Below are positions 48,824 through 59,650 of a stretch of 64,000 bases of DNA, in pieces. Every line of letters begins with the position of its first letter. The first letter of the stretch is position 1. The DNA lies in contig NZ_QZMT01000008.1 of assembly GCF_003932495.1 (NCBI RefSeq), positions 1 to 64,000 on the forward strand, given 5' to 3'. The stretch comes from Guyparkeria sp. SCN-R1. Its GTDB lineage: Bacteria > Pseudomonadota > Gammaproteobacteria > Halothiobacillales > Halothiobacillaceae. Made by a program: the position numbers and the translations under genes. The notes below the pieces were generated by a model. That model worked only from the letters and a program-made list of their open reading frames with translations, did no database searches and was not told the origin of the DNA.

Positions 48824-48976
48824 ATGGACATTGAACTGCAAATCGTGCTTATCAGCATCCTCGCCATGATCGGCATCGTCGGCATGCCGTTGGCAGCGTT
48901 CTGGATGCTCTGGAAGAGGTCCGGCGATGCCAAGCACGCCCAGGAAGAACGGGAGCACCGACATCAGCACAGTTGA
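48824..48976 (+). CDS. Small single-pass membrane protein, unknown function
   Basis: This 50-residue protein has a membrane segment from residue 6 to 30 (IVLISILAMIGIVGMPLAAFWMLW) and a charged, His/Glu-rich tail (KHAQEEREHRHQHS). GGAGG lies 8 nt before the ATG. The gene has its own predicted promoter and is followed by a strong terminator, which supports a real independent small gene. No family recognised. Confidence 0.65.
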   Translation: MDIELQIVLISILAMIGIVGMPLAAFWMLWKRSGDAKHAQEEREHRHQHS

Positions 48977-49073
48977 TGCTGACATGAAAAAAATTCCGGC
49001 CGGGGAGGTTGAGCGCCTCAGATCTTCCGGGCCACCTCAATCAAGATCATCGTTTCCGCTATGAAGCGATAAG

Positions 49074-49104
49074 GCCGGCGCCCTTCTTAGGGCGCCGGCT
49101 TTTT
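49074..49104 (+). terminator. Rho-independent terminator of the small membrane-protein gene
   Basis: GCCGGCGCCC pairs perfectly with GGGCGCCGGC across TTCTTA, followed by TTTTT. Confidence 0.93.
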
Positions 49105-49213
49105 CATTTCCACGGTCGGCAAGGCGTCCCGGCTCCGGTAGTCAGGCTAACGGTGATGGCGGCGCTCTGAACTAGACTCCTTCATGGGGTTATTCGCATA
49201 AACAGGGAGATCG

Positions 49214-51466
49214 GTGGTGGGTAGTTTCCACGTCGGCCGGTCGGCCGGATATCAGCAGGAAACGGAGCCGACCTCTTTCGGTTCCCAGCCCCTTTTTGCC
49301 CGGCTGAAACGGATTCTTCCGCCCCTCGCCGCGGGCTTTGTGGTTAGTGGCGTGTTGCTAGCGACCATCTGGGTGGTTGAGCGCCAGCTCACAACCGCCG
49401 TCTTGCAGGCCGACCTCGACGACCTGGCCCAGATCCGAACTCGTATCGAATCCCAGCTCAACCAGGCCTCCAATGTCTCCGATGGGGTTGGCGCGATGAT
49501 TGAAGTCAACCGTGGACTGGATGAACCCAGCCTGCGGTCCGTTGCCGAGCGGATGCTTGAACGCACACCGGTCATCCGGTCGATCGCCATTGCGCCGGAC
49601 AATGTGATCCAGGTCAGCATCCCGCTGGAAGGCAACGAGGCCGCCATTGGCGTGGACCTCGCCGCCCATCCAGTGCAGGGGGTGTCGTTGCGCCGGGCCA
49701 TGCAAAGTGGCGAACCGGTGCTCGGTGGCCCATACGAACTGATTCAGGGCGGCTACGCGGTTATTCATCGGGTTCCGGTGTATTTCGATCGCGATCAGGA
49801 CGGGGCAGACGAGTATTGGGGCGTGGTTTCCACCCCGATCGACGTGATGCGCTTGTTCGAAGCGGCCGGGGTATCGGACGAACTGACGGAAGGCACGCTG
49901 GCCGTGCGTGGGATGGATGGCCTTGGAGCCGAAGGAGCGGTTTTTCTCGGTCACCCCGAGATTTTCCGTCAGGAAAATACCCTGAGAACACCGGTGATCG
50001 CCCTGGACGGGCGATGGCAGCTCGCCATGCAGCCCAGCAAACCAAGCACGATGGTCACCTGGCTGACTCGAATCGCCGAACTCGTGGCCCTGATGGCCGG
50101 GCTGCTGGTGATGTGGCTCGCCGTCCGCTGGCAGGCGCAACAACGACTGATGGTCGACTCCGAACGCTTGCTGCGCGATGTCACCTCGAACGTCAGTGAC
50201 GCGGTATTCCGCACGGATGGGGCGGGGCAGTTGATCTATGTCAGCCCGGCCTATGAGCGCATGATCGGCCGTCCTGCGCAGGGGATGATAGGGGCGCCGT
50301 GGCTGAATCTGTTCCCCGAGGACGAGCGACGGCCGATCCGTGAGGCCACCGAGCGGATGCATCAGTCCGAGCAAGTCCCATTCGGTCCCTCCCGCCGAGA
50401 TCGGGTGGTATTGACGACTCGTGTGATGCGAAGCGACGGGGTAGAAGCCCCGGTCGAGGTGCGGGTCGAGCCGGTAACCGCGGCGTCGTACGGGCAAGCA
50501 GGTCTGGTCGGCACCCTGACCGATTTGTCGGATCGGCAGGCCTTCGAGCAGCTGGAAGGGCTGGCGACAGCGGTGTTCGAAGGCGCAGGGGATTCGATAG
50601 TCATACTGGATCGCCATCGCCGGGTGCTGGCTGTCAATCCGGCCTTTGAGCGTCTGGTGGGCTTGCCGTCCAAGGCCCTGGTCGGCGAGCGGCTGACCAC
50701 CCCCGAGGTGCTGGATAAAAGCCGGCGGCGGCTCGAGTCATGCCTGCGTGGGCTTAGACAGCGGGGCCGCTGGAGCGAGGAGTTGGCTTGTCGGCTGCCC
50801 GACGGCCGGGAGCGTGTTCTGGGCTGGTCGGTGGACCTGATTCGTGATGATCGCCAGCGCGTGAGTCGCTACGTCGTCGTGCTGAGCGATGTCACGACCC
50901 GGCACCGCCGCATGCAGGCCATGCATCATCGTGCCCTGCATGATCCGTTGACCGACATGCTCAACCGGTCCGGTCTCGAGGAGCGGTTCGAGCAGGCGCG
51001 CCTGCACGCGATTCGCGAGGGCACGGGTATTGCCTTGGCCTTTGTCGATCTGAATGGATTCAAACCCATCAACGACACCCTCGGGCACCACGTTGGTGAC
51101 CAGGTGTTGCGCGAGGTCGCCCGGCGTCTGTCTGGCGTCGGTCGGGGTGAGGACATCGTCGCCCGATTGGGGGGCGACGAGTTTGTGATCGCCTTCTACG
51201 GCGTGCGTAACGACGAGGACGTACTTCGATTGGGCGACTCACTACTCGAGTCTCTGCGGGAACCCATGATGCTCGATGGGACCACTCAGCTGGTTCACGT
51301 CCGCGCCTCCATCGGTTTTGCCCGCTTCCCCGACGATGCCGACACCCTCGATGGCCTGACGAGGCGGGCAGATGCCGCCATGTACCGCGCCAAGGAAACC
51401 AAGGATGACACCGTCGTCTTCCATCGGGACCTGGTTAACTCACCGGGGTCGCCTGATAATGAATGA
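49214..51466 (+). CDS. Membrane diguanylate cyclase: CHASE-PAS-PAS-GGDEF
   Basis: This 750-residue protein has a helix near residues 37-55, then a periplasmic CHASE domain (RTPVIRSIAIAPDNVIQVSIPLEGNEAAIG), a second helix near residue 290 and two PAS domains. The C-terminal GGDEF domain has the active site RLGGDEFVIAF and the inhibitory RxxD as RGED. It should make c-di-GMP in response to a small external ligand. AGGGAGA precedes the GTG start. It is not a paralog of the tandem cyclases at 18000-22991, since its sensor domain is different. Confidence 0.92.
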   Translation: MVGSFHVGRSAGYQQETEPTSFGSQPLFARLKRILPPLAAGFVVSGVLLATIWVVERQLTTAVLQADLDDLAQIRTRIESQLNQASNVSDGVGAMIEVNRGLDEPSLRSVAERMLERTPVIRSIAIAPDNVIQVSIPLEGNEAAIGVDLAAHPVQGVSLRRAMQSGEPVLGGPYELIQGGYAVIHRVPVYFDRDQDGADEYWGVVSTPIDVMRLFEAAGVSDELTEGTLAVRGMDGLGAEGAVFLGHPEIFRQENTLRTPVIALDGRWQLAMQPSKPSTMVTWLTRIAELVALMAGLLVMWLAVRWQAQQRLMVDSERLLRDVTSNVSDAVFRTDGAGQLIYVSPAYERMIGRPAQGMIGAPWLNLFPEDERRPIREATERMHQSEQVPFGPSRRDRVVLTTRVMRSDGVEAPVEVRVEPVTAASYGQAGLVGTLTDLSDRQAFEQLEGLATAVFEGAGDSIVILDRHRRVLAVNPAFERLVGLPSKALVGERLTTPEVLDKSRRRLESCLRGLRQRGRWSEELACRLPDGRERVLGWSVDLIRDDRQRVSRYVVVLSDVTTRHRRMQAMHHRALHDPLTDMLNRSGLEERFEQARLHAIREGTGIALAFVDLNGFKPINDTLGHHVGDQVLREVARRLSGVGRGEDIVARLGGDEFVIAFYGVRNDEDVLRLGDSLLESLREPMMLDGTTQLVHVRASIGFARFPDDADTLDGLTRRADAAMYRAKETKDDTVVFHRDLVNSPGSPDNE

Positions 51467-51555
51467 AACTAATTAAATGGTCGAATAAGGCGACAAAAAA
51501 TGCATGTTGCATTCCGATAGGGTGAATCCATCACCCGAAACACAGAGGAATCGAC

Positions 51556-53850
51556 ATGCCGGTTGCGAGCACCTACCCCGTCACGCACACCCTGGGTTTC
51601 CCCCGGATCGGGCGCGACCGCGCCCTGAAGTGGGCCCTGGAGCGCTATTGGCGCGGCGAAACGGACATCGACGCACTGCAGCAAACCGCACGTCAGGTGC
51701 GGGCCGACTCACACCAGTGGTACCGCGAGGCCGGCGTAGGGCGACCGGCCTGCGCTGATTTCACCTTCTACGACGGCATGGCGGACCTCTGCCTGCTGTT
51801 CGGGCAAGCGCCTACTCGCTTCGGCGACCTGCCCAACGATCTCGATTCGCTGTTTGCCCTGGCTCGGGGGGAGCCGTCCGAGCAGGGCAATCTCGCGCCG
51901 TTGGCGATGACCAAGTGGTTTGATACGAACTACCACTACCTGGTCCCCGAACTGGATGCGCAGCGCCCGTTCCGACTCGATGCCGATCGGCTGCTGAGCC
52001 AGATTCGCGAATCGCTCGCCGATGACCCGGCCAGCAAACCGGTGCTGATTGGCCCACTGACTTTCCTTTGGCTAAGCGCCGGTGTCGATCGCGACGCACG
52101 CTTGCAGCGCGCCCCGGAGCTGGCCGATGCCTACGCCACGCTATTGAGCGAGATCGCCGCTCTCGGGGCGGAGTGGGTCCAGCTCGATGAGCCGATCCTG
52201 GGGCTGGACCTTCCAACGGGCTGGCTGGCGGCATTCGAGCCGATCTATCACCGCCTGAAGACACCTGGGTTGCGCCTGATGTTGGCGAGTTACTTCTCGC
52301 CGGTGGATGGACGTCTGACCTTGTTGGCCAACCTGCCCGTGGATGGCGTGCACGTCGACGTATCCGCCGGGGACGACCTCGAGGCCCTCGCGGATCGATT
52401 GCCGGGATTCAAGGTACTCTCCGCGGGCGTGCTGGACGGCCGATCGATCTGGCGGGCAGATCTGTCGGCACTGCTCGATCGACTTGAGCCACTCCATGAG
52501 CGACTGGGCGAGCGCCTGTGGCTGGCCCCTAACTGCTCGCTGTTGCACCTGCCGCTGGATGCCGGCGAGGAAACCGATTTGCCGCCTGCGTTGGCTGCAA
52601 ACCTGAGCTTTGCCCGACAGAAGCTCGGCGAGCTGTCATTGCTGGCGCGTGGCTTGGCCGAGGGCCGCGAGGCGATCGCCGAAGCGCTCGAGGCGACTAT
52701 CACGGCGCGGCAACAGCTGGAGGCATTGAATGGCCGTCGGGATGCGCAGCGTCGTGATCGGTTGGCCCGATCGCTTGCCGAAGAGCCGGCACGGGCTCGT
52801 CCGTATGTCGATCGCGCGAAGGCGCAGCAGGCGCGATTGAACCTGCCGATCCTGCCCACCACGACCATCGGTTCGTTCCCGCAGACCGACGAAATCCGGG
52901 CAACACGCCGCGCGTATCGCCGCGGGGAAATCGATATTTCTGCCTACGAGCAGGCGATGCGCGTGGCGATCGCCGACACGATCCGCGAGCAGGAGACCTT
53001 GGGTCTGGACCTGCTGGTGCATGGCGAGCCCGAGCGCAACGACATGGTCGAGTACTTCGGCCAGCAGCTCGAGGGCTTTGCCTTCACCCGCACCGGCTGG
53101 GTGCAGTCCTACGGCTCGCGCTGCGTCAAGCCGCCGATCATCTGGGGCGACGTGGCGCGTCCCCGTCCCCTGACCGTGGACTGGAGTCGGTATGCGCAGT
53201 CGCTCACCGATCGGCCGGTCAAGGGGATGCTGACCGGTCCGGTCACGATGCTCTCGTGGTCGTTCGTGCGCGATGACCTGTCCTGTGAAGAGGTCGCGTA
53301 TCAGCTTGCCGCGGTGCTGCGCGAAGAGGTCGCCGACCTGTGCGCCGCCGGCATCGCCGCGATCCAGGTCGATGAGCCGGCGTTTCGAGAAGGGCTGCCG
53401 CTACGTCGTGCCGGCTGGGATGGCTATCTCGACTGGGCGGTGCGTGCCTTTCGTTTCGCCACTGCGGTGGCGCCGGATGACGTCCAGATCCACACCCACA
53501 TGTGTTACAGCGAGTTCAACGACATCATCGCGGCGATCGCCGCGTTGGACGCCGACGTGATCACCATCGAGACGACGCGCTCGAACATGAAGCTGCTCGA
53601 TGCCTTTGCCGAGTTTGAGTATCCCAACGAGATCGGCCCGGGCGTCTGGGACATCCACTCTCCATTGGTGCCGAGCGTGGCGGAGATTGGTGACCGGCTG
53701 CGGCTGGCACTGGACAAGGTGCCAGTGGATCGCCTGTGGGTGAATCCCGATTGCGGCCTCAAGACACGCGGCTGGGAGGAGGTGAGGGCTGGGTTGCAAA
53801 ACCTGGTCGCTGCAGCGCGCGACCTGCGGCGCGAGTCCCGCTGCGAATAA
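51556..53850 (+). CDS. metE: Cobalamin-independent methionine synthase MetE
   Basis: This 764-residue enzyme transfers a methyl group from methyltetrahydropteroyl-triglutamate to homocysteine. It has the N-terminal TLGFPRIGRDRALKWALE and the C-terminal catalytic barrel with TTTIGSFPQTDEIR. The zinc ligands are His and Cys in IHTHMCYSEFND, Glu in TIETTRSN and Cys in VNPDCGLKTRGW. GAGGAA precedes the ATG. A GGGTGA/TCACCC hairpin at 51520-51536 lies in the short leader; it is not a recognisable riboswitch. Confidence 0.96.
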   Translation: MPVASTYPVTHTLGFPRIGRDRALKWALERYWRGETDIDALQQTARQVRADSHQWYREAGVGRPACADFTFYDGMADLCLLFGQAPTRFGDLPNDLDSLFALARGEPSEQGNLAPLAMTKWFDTNYHYLVPELDAQRPFRLDADRLLSQIRESLADDPASKPVLIGPLTFLWLSAGVDRDARLQRAPELADAYATLLSEIAALGAEWVQLDEPILGLDLPTGWLAAFEPIYHRLKTPGLRLMLASYFSPVDGRLTLLANLPVDGVHVDVSAGDDLEALADRLPGFKVLSAGVLDGRSIWRADLSALLDRLEPLHERLGERLWLAPNCSLLHLPLDAGEETDLPPALAANLSFARQKLGELSLLARGLAEGREAIAEALEATITARQQLEALNGRRDAQRRDRLARSLAEEPARARPYVDRAKAQQARLNLPILPTTTIGSFPQTDEIRATRRAYRRGEIDISAYEQAMRVAIADTIREQETLGLDLLVHGEPERNDMVEYFGQQLEGFAFTRTGWVQSYGSRCVKPPIIWGDVARPRPLTVDWSRYAQSLTDRPVKGMLTGPVTMLSWSFVRDDLSCEEVAYQLAAVLREEVADLCAAGIAAIQVDEPAFREGLPLRRAGWDGYLDWAVRAFRFATAVAPDDVQIHTHMCYSEFNDIIAAIAALDADVITIETTRSNMKLLDAFAEFEYPNEIGPGVWDIHSPLVPSVAEIGDRLRLALDKVPVDRLWVNPDCGLKTRGWEEVRAGLQNLVAAARDLRRESRCE

Positions 53851-53927
53851 AGCGACTCACGCACGCGTGGCGGGGTCTACACTCGGCGCACCTTGAAGAC
53901 AGTGCGCCATCACCCCGGAGCCACCTC

Positions 53928-54812
53928 GTGAAGCGATTTCTGACGGTATTTACCGCCGCGACGGTCAGCCTGCTGAACCTGACGGCTTGTTCCGGGGCGA
54001 AGGTGCTCGAATCACTCGCGCCCAGTGAGTCGGTCATGGTGACCAAGGACGTGGTCTTCGATGCCGAGCGCGACCTCGCGCTGGACGTCTATCGCCCGGT
54101 CGACGCCCAGGGGGCACCGCTGGTGGTGTTCTTCTGGGGCGGGAGCTGGCAGACGGGGGATCGCTCCACTTATGCCTTCCTCGGTAGGACGCTGGCCAGT
54201 CGGGGATTCGTCGTGATGATTCCGGACTATCGCGTCTACCCCGAGGTGCGCTACCCCGATTTCCTGTATGACTCGGCCCGGGCGGTGGCTTGGGCACGGG
54301 CGCATGCCCACGATCACGGTGCCGATCCGGCACGCCTGTCACTGATGGGACATTCGGCGGGGGCCTACAACGTGGCCATGCTGGTGACCGACGATCGCTA
54401 CCTTGAGGCAGTCGGCGGCGCGCGGGACTGGGTTACGTCCTGGGCGGGGCTTGCCGGGCCCTATGATTTCCTGCCGCTAAATGATGCCGAGCTCGAACGC
54501 ATCTTTGAGCCTGCCGACCCACTTGAGTCGAGCCAGCCGATCAACTGGGTGGACGGCGAAGTGCCGCCGACGTTGCTGGTGGTCAGCGACGATGACCCGG
54601 TGGTCGACCCACGCAATACCGAGCGGATGGCCGAGCGACTGGAACGGGTCGGCGTGCCCGTCGAGCTGTTGCGCGTCGACAATCTGCGTCATGCCGGCGT
54701 GGTGGTCAGCCTGTCGAACGTATTCCCCTTCGACGACCGGGTCCTGTCGACGGTATCGCGGTTTCTCGGCCGGGTGCCGCCGACCGGGCCGGCGCAGGCA
54801 ATGAGCGAGTAA
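53928..54812 (+). CDS. Alpha/beta-hydrolase lipoprotein (carboxylesterase-like)
   Basis: GTG 53928 begins a lipoprotein signal (MKRFLTVFTAATVSLLNL, lipobox LTAC). The mature protein of about 275 residues has the oxyanion region VVFFWGGSWQTGD and the nucleophile elbow MGHSAGAYN with Ser. Candidate Asp (VSDDDPVVD) and His (NLRHAG) complete the triad. It resembles the BD-FAE/hormone-sensitive-lipase-like esterases. The substrate is unknown. It follows metE by 77 bp and may share its transcript. Confidence 0.85.
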   Translation: MKRFLTVFTAATVSLLNLTACSGAKVLESLAPSESVMVTKDVVFDAERDLALDVYRPVDAQGAPLVVFFWGGSWQTGDRSTYAFLGRTLASRGFVVMIPDYRVYPEVRYPDFLYDSARAVAWARAHAHDHGADPARLSLMGHSAGAYNVAMLVTDDRYLEAVGGARDWVTSWAGLAGPYDFLPLNDAELERIFEPADPLESSQPINWVDGEVPPTLLVVSDDDPVVDPRNTERMAERLERVGVPVELLRVDNLRHAGVVVSLSNVFPFDDRVLSTVSRFLGRVPPTGPAQAMSE

Positions 54813-54833
54813 GGTCCAGCGGCCTCGACTTGC

Positions 54834-56081
54834 TTACTGCGGGCGGGGCAGTTCGGCGACCGCCCGGATGCGTTCGCGCCTTAGGGCCTCGCCCAGCGCC
54901 TTGCCCCGAATCCCCTGTTCAAGCAGCGGTTGGGGCGAAATCGTGGCCACCGTCTCACGCACTCGGCGTAGCCAGTCCCCCTCCGGGTAGTCGACCGATT
55001 CCTTGCCGGGCTTGCCGCGCGAGTCGGCATGACAGACGGTCAGGATGTCCTCGAATCGCTCCGGGCGCCGCAGGGCGTCGAGCTCGTCGATGAGGTCGAC
55101 CAGGGTGCTGTCACGCATTTCCAGGGCGCGATGAATCCGGCCGTGCTGGGCGGTGACGGTCAGGGCCAGCTCGCGAATCGCCTTGGGGGTGCGCAGGCGC
55201 TCGCACAGGGCCCGTGTCGGCTCGACGCCGCGTCGTTCGTGGCCAATATGACGGGGCCATTCCTCCGGGGGCGTCAGTGCCTTGCCCAGGTCGTGGCAGA
55301 CCGCGGCAAAGCGTACTCCGATCGAGTCGCTCAGGTCGGCTGCCGCATCCAGTACGAGCAGGGTGTGGATCCCTGTGTCGACCTCGGGGTGGTATTCCTT
55401 GGGCTGGGGCACGCCGAACAGCGCCTCGACCTCGGGAAACGTCTCGACCAGGGCGTCGACCTCGTGGAGTACGGCGAAATAGCGTGAGGGTCGTTCGGTT
55501 CCCAGTGCCTTGACCGTCTCCGCCCAGACGCGCTCGGGAACCAGATCGGCAAGCTCCCCGCTGGCACTCATCTGGCGCATCAGCGAGGCAGTCGACTCGG
55601 CGACCTCGAATCCATGAGCGCCCAGCTGGGCGGCGAACCGCGCCACGCGTAGCACGCGTAACGGGTCCTCTACAAAGGCGGGGCCGACGTGGCGCAGCCG
55701 GCGGGCCTCTAGGTCCTCGCGACCACCGAACGGATCGACCACCTCGCCGTTCTCACGCATGGCCATGGCGTTGATGGTCAGGTCGCGCCGGGCCAGATCA
55801 TCCTCGAGGGTGACCTCCGGGGCGGCATGCACCGCAAAGCCGTGATAGCCGCGTCCCTGCTTGCGTTCGGTGCGGGCCAGCGCGTATTCCTCGCCGGTCT
55901 CCGGGTGGAGGAACACGGGAAAGTCCGCACCGACCTGGCGAAAGCCACGGCTGAGCATCTCCTCGGGCGTGGCGCCGACGACCACCCAGTCGTGGTCGAC
56001 CACTTTTCGGCCGAGCAACTGGTCACGCACGGCGCCGCCGACGATGTAGCACTCGAGGTTGTCGGTGACCGTATCGGACAT
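54834..56081 (-). CDS. cca: CCA-adding tRNA nucleotidyltransferase with HD domain
   Basis: This 415-residue enzyme adds or repairs the tRNA 3' CCA end. The class II nucleotidyltransferase core shows YIVGGAVRDQLLG, the catalytic DHDWVVVG, RRDLTINAMA, and the motif EDPLRVLRVARFAAQLG. The C-terminal HD phosphohydrolase domain has VCHDLGKAL. GGAG precedes the start. It is convergent with the esterase gene (21 bp apart) and divergent from the sigma-54 activator gene. Confidence 0.95.
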   Translation of the reverse strand: MSDTVTDNLECYIVGGAVRDQLLGRKVVDHDWVVVGATPEEMLSRGFRQVGADFPVFLHPETGEEYALARTERKQGRGYHGFAVHAAPEVTLEDDLARRDLTINAMAMRENGEVVDPFGGREDLEARRLRHVGPAFVEDPLRVLRVARFAAQLGAHGFEVAESTASLMRQMSASGELADLVPERVWAETVKALGTERPSRYFAVLHEVDALVETFPEVEALFGVPQPKEYHPEVDTGIHTLLVLDAAADLSDSIGVRFAAVCHDLGKALTPPEEWPRHIGHERRGVEPTRALCERLRTPKAIRELALTVTAQHGRIHRALEMRDSTLVDLIDELDALRRPERFEDILTVCHADSRGKPGKESVDYPEGDWLRRVRETVATISPQPLLEQGIRGKALGEALRRERIRAVAELPRPQ

Positions 56082-56190
56082 CGTATCTCCGGGTGATTGA
56101 GTCAGGTTTTGGGCGGCAAAACTGGCTTTATCGTGACGGCCGGTAGCGGTAGACTGGGCGCCATTCCCGTCACGTTATGGACAGATCGCC

Positions 56191-57162
<972 letters not shown>

Positions 57163-57192
57163 CACCTGACGAACGGACCTCGTCTCGAAACT

Positions 57193-57230
57193 AAAGGCCC
57201 CGTTTCAGCACCGTCTGAGACGGGGCCTTT
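57193..57230 (+). terminator. Terminator-like hairpin after the sigma-54 activator gene
   Basis: AAAGGCCCCGTTTCAG pairs with CTGAGACGGGGCCTTT (one G-T pair), a 16-bp stem. The U tract is only the end of the stem, so efficiency is uncertain. Confidence 0.7.
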
Positions 57231-57288
57231 GCGTGGCGCCGTTGTGATTGGGAGTGGTCGTTGGTGTCATCGCCCGCCCCGTTGCGCC

Positions 57289-57314
57289 AAAAAAAACGGC
57301 AGCCGAAGCTGCCG
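57289..57314 (-). terminator. Rho-independent terminator of the copper-receptor gene
   Basis: On the minus strand CGGCAGC-TTCG-GCTGCCG is a UUCG tetraloop hairpin followed by eight U residues. Confidence 0.93.
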
Positions 57315-57357
57315 CAAGGCCACGCCGAGGCGTGGCAGTCTGGAGGTGGAAAGGTAA

Positions 57358-59409
57358 TCAGAACGTGGCGGTGAGGCGTGCCCAGACCGTGCGCCCCGGC
57401 TCGTTGATCCGGCTGGTCGGGTCACCAAATGCGCCGCTATAGACCCGGTTGACGTGCTGGGCGTAGGTCCGGTCGAAGACATTGTCGACTCCGGCTTCCA
57501 TTCGCCAGTTACGGGTGATGTCGTAGCCCGCGTTGAGGTCGAGCACGGCATATCCGGCCGTCTCTGTAGTGTCCAGTCCGCTCTGTTCGTCGGTGGCCTC
57601 GGCGCGACCCGCCCAGCGTAGGACCACGGCGCCATCCAGCGCCCCTCGTTCGGCGCGCACCCCGAGGTTGCCCGACAGCGGCGGGATCTGCGGCAGGTCG
57701 CGCGAGTCGCTGGTGTTGCGCCCACGCACAAAGGCCAATTGCGCCTCGGTCGCCAGCCAGTCGGTCACGGCATAACGCAGGTCGATTTCGCCGCCGTAGA
57801 GGTGGGCGTCGACATTACGGAAGCTGGTGGTCATCGGCATCAGGCCCGCGATCTGCCGGTCCTGCAAGATGTAGTTGTCGACCTGGTCGACGTACAGGTT
57901 GGCCGTCGTGCTGAGGCGCTCGTTCTGCCACGACAGGCCGGCCTCGATCTGGTGGTGGATTTCCGGCTCCAGATCCGGGTTGCCCACTTTCGCCAGCATG
58001 CCGTTCATCAACAAGGTGATGTACTTCTGGGTCAGGTTGGGCGCGACCGCGGTACGGCTGATGCCGACGTGACCGGAGAGGTTCGAGTCAAAGGAATGTT
58101 TGTAGCGAAGCAGGGCACTAATTTCCGTGTCGCTCTTCGCCTCGCGGGCGGACTCTCTGATGTCGGCTGGCACCATCATGTTCGTGGCGATGCTCTTGTC
58201 GAGACTGGTATCGATCTCGCTCTCGAAGCGATCCATCCGCAGCCCGGCGCGCAGGGAGTTGTCGTCATCGAGTTGCCAGTCGCCTTGCAGGAATGCCCCC
58301 ACCTGGTCCGTCTGGCCATCCGGCCACTGGCGGAAGATGAGCATGTCGGTCATCGCGTTGATCGCCTGTGCATCTTGCTCCACCCGCTGGAAATCGAGGC
58401 CGTAGTCGATCTCGATTTGGTTGATGCGTGATGACGCCGTGAGTCGGGCGGTGGTGGTGTGCGACTCAGCCGGCGCCTCCATCGGCATCGGGGCGGTCAG
58501 CTCGCGCAGGCTGTAGTTATCCATCAGGTGGTCGACATTGGCGCGTGAGACTTCCAGGCGCACCGCGTCGACCGGACCTTCGATATCCCCCAGTCGGCCG
58601 TCCAGGCGGTAGATGCTGGCGTTGTCGAATATCGAATCCATGCCGGTGCCGGCGTAGCGGGTGTCGAGCATGCGGTTGCGGTCGACTGACACCTCGATGC
58701 CGGTCACATCGGACACGCGATAGCCACCGATGATGGTGCCGCTGCGCTGCTTGAACGACGAGGGCAACTCGTTGCCGTCGCCGTCCTCGTAGTTCTCGCC
58801 GTTGGCAATCTGGCCGATCACGCGGCCGTAGGCCTGGCCGTTGCTCACCAGTACGTCGGCGCTGCTCTGATCGGTCAGGCCGTTGCTGCTGGTGGCGAAA
58901 CCGAAGCGTGACTGCATGCCGACCTCGGCGGCGCGCTCGAAGGTGTTGCGGGTGAGATCGATGCTGCCGCCACTGCCACCCGGGCCACGGGTGAGGGTGG
59001 TCACGCCCTTGCGTACCTCGACCTCGTCGTAGCCGGCTAGGTTGCCGAAGCTGGTGGGTGGGTCCATGCGGTTCGGGCAGGCATTGGCGATCCCCGCCCC
59101 GTCGAGCAATACGTTGAGCTGGTGTTCACGTTGCCCGCGGATAATCGGATCGAGGCCATGCCCGGACATGCGTCCGGCGTTGACACCGCTGATCTCGCGA
59201 AGCACCTCAGCCAGGTCGGCGCGAGGTGCCGTGTCCTCGGCCGTCAGCGTGACCGGTTGGTCGATCGATACCGGTTCGGGAGCGGTAATCAGGATCGTGT
59301 CCAGCCCCTGAGCGGCGGCAGTCTGGGTGCCGGCTGTCATCGTGGCCACGCTGGCGAGAATGGCGGTGTGCAGGCGGGTGGGGCGGCGGTGCGGGCAAGC
59401 GGCAGTCAT
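57358..59409 (-). CDS. TonB-dependent copper receptor (OprC/NosA type)
   Basis: This 683-residue outer-membrane receptor has a signal peptide with cleavage after AAA, a TonB-box-like region (LDTILITAPEP), and a plug domain with the OprC signature NACPNRMDPPTSF. The 22-stranded barrel ends RTVWARLTATF with terminal Phe. Such receptors import copper and are needed for nitrous-oxide reductase maturation in some species. ATG 59409 is preferred over GTG 59427 because GAGGAA lies upstream of it. It is divergent from gcvH. Confidence 0.92.
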   Translation of the reverse strand: MTAACPHRRPTRLHTAILASVATMTAGTQTAAAQGLDTILITAPEPVSIDQPVTLTAEDTAPRADLAEVLREISGVNAGRMSGHGLDPIIRGQREHQLNVLLDGAGIANACPNRMDPPTSFGNLAGYDEVEVRKGVTTLTRGPGGSGGSIDLTRNTFERAAEVGMQSRFGFATSSNGLTDQSSADVLVSNGQAYGRVIGQIANGENYEDGDGNELPSSFKQRSGTIIGGYRVSDVTGIEVSVDRNRMLDTRYAGTGMDSIFDNASIYRLDGRLGDIEGPVDAVRLEVSRANVDHLMDNYSLRELTAPMPMEAPAESHTTTARLTASSRINQIEIDYGLDFQRVEQDAQAINAMTDMLIFRQWPDGQTDQVGAFLQGDWQLDDDNSLRAGLRMDRFESEIDTSLDKSIATNMMVPADIRESAREAKSDTEISALLRYKHSFDSNLSGHVGISRTAVAPNLTQKYITLLMNGMLAKVGNPDLEPEIHHQIEAGLSWQNERLSTTANLYVDQVDNYILQDRQIAGLMPMTTSFRNVDAHLYGGEIDLRYAVTDWLATEAQLAFVRGRNTSDSRDLPQIPPLSGNLGVRAERGALDGAVVLRWAGRAEATDEQSGLDTTETAGYAVLDLNAGYDITRNWRMEAGVDNVFDRTYAQHVNRVYSGAFGDPTSRINEPGRTVWARLTATF

Positions 59410-59524
59410 GCGGGAATCGTTCCTCACTGTGTTGTAGGTTGGCGGTGGCGTATTGACGCCCTACACAGCAGGAAACGGGCCATCGGCAAGGTGTTGATTT
59501 GTCATTGCAGACGATCCCTTGAGC

Positions 59525-59562
59525 GTGGCAGATGCCGCAATCCGTGTGGCATTTGCCGCAAT
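59525..59562. promoter_or_regulatory. Two 17-bp direct repeats, 21 bp apart, between copper receptor and gcvH
   Basis: GTGGCAGATGCCGCAAT (59525-59541) and GTGGCATTTGCCGCAAT (59546-59562) differ at two bases and are spaced two helical turns apart. Each has a GGCA-NN-TGCC dyad core. The arrangement suggests cooperative binding of a dimeric regulator controlling the divergent genes. The regulator is unknown. Confidence 0.5.
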
Positions 59563-59650
59563 GGGGCGCATGGGGATAATCGAGAAGGTTGGCGGTTTGT
59601 GCCAGAATCGCGGGCCTGTTTACCCGCTTTACCCGACGAAGGAGTCGCCC

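Noticed and set aside
51467-51555. Cobalamin or SAM riboswitch in the metE leader
   Set aside because: The leader is under 90 nt and shows only one small hairpin, too little for either riboswitch.
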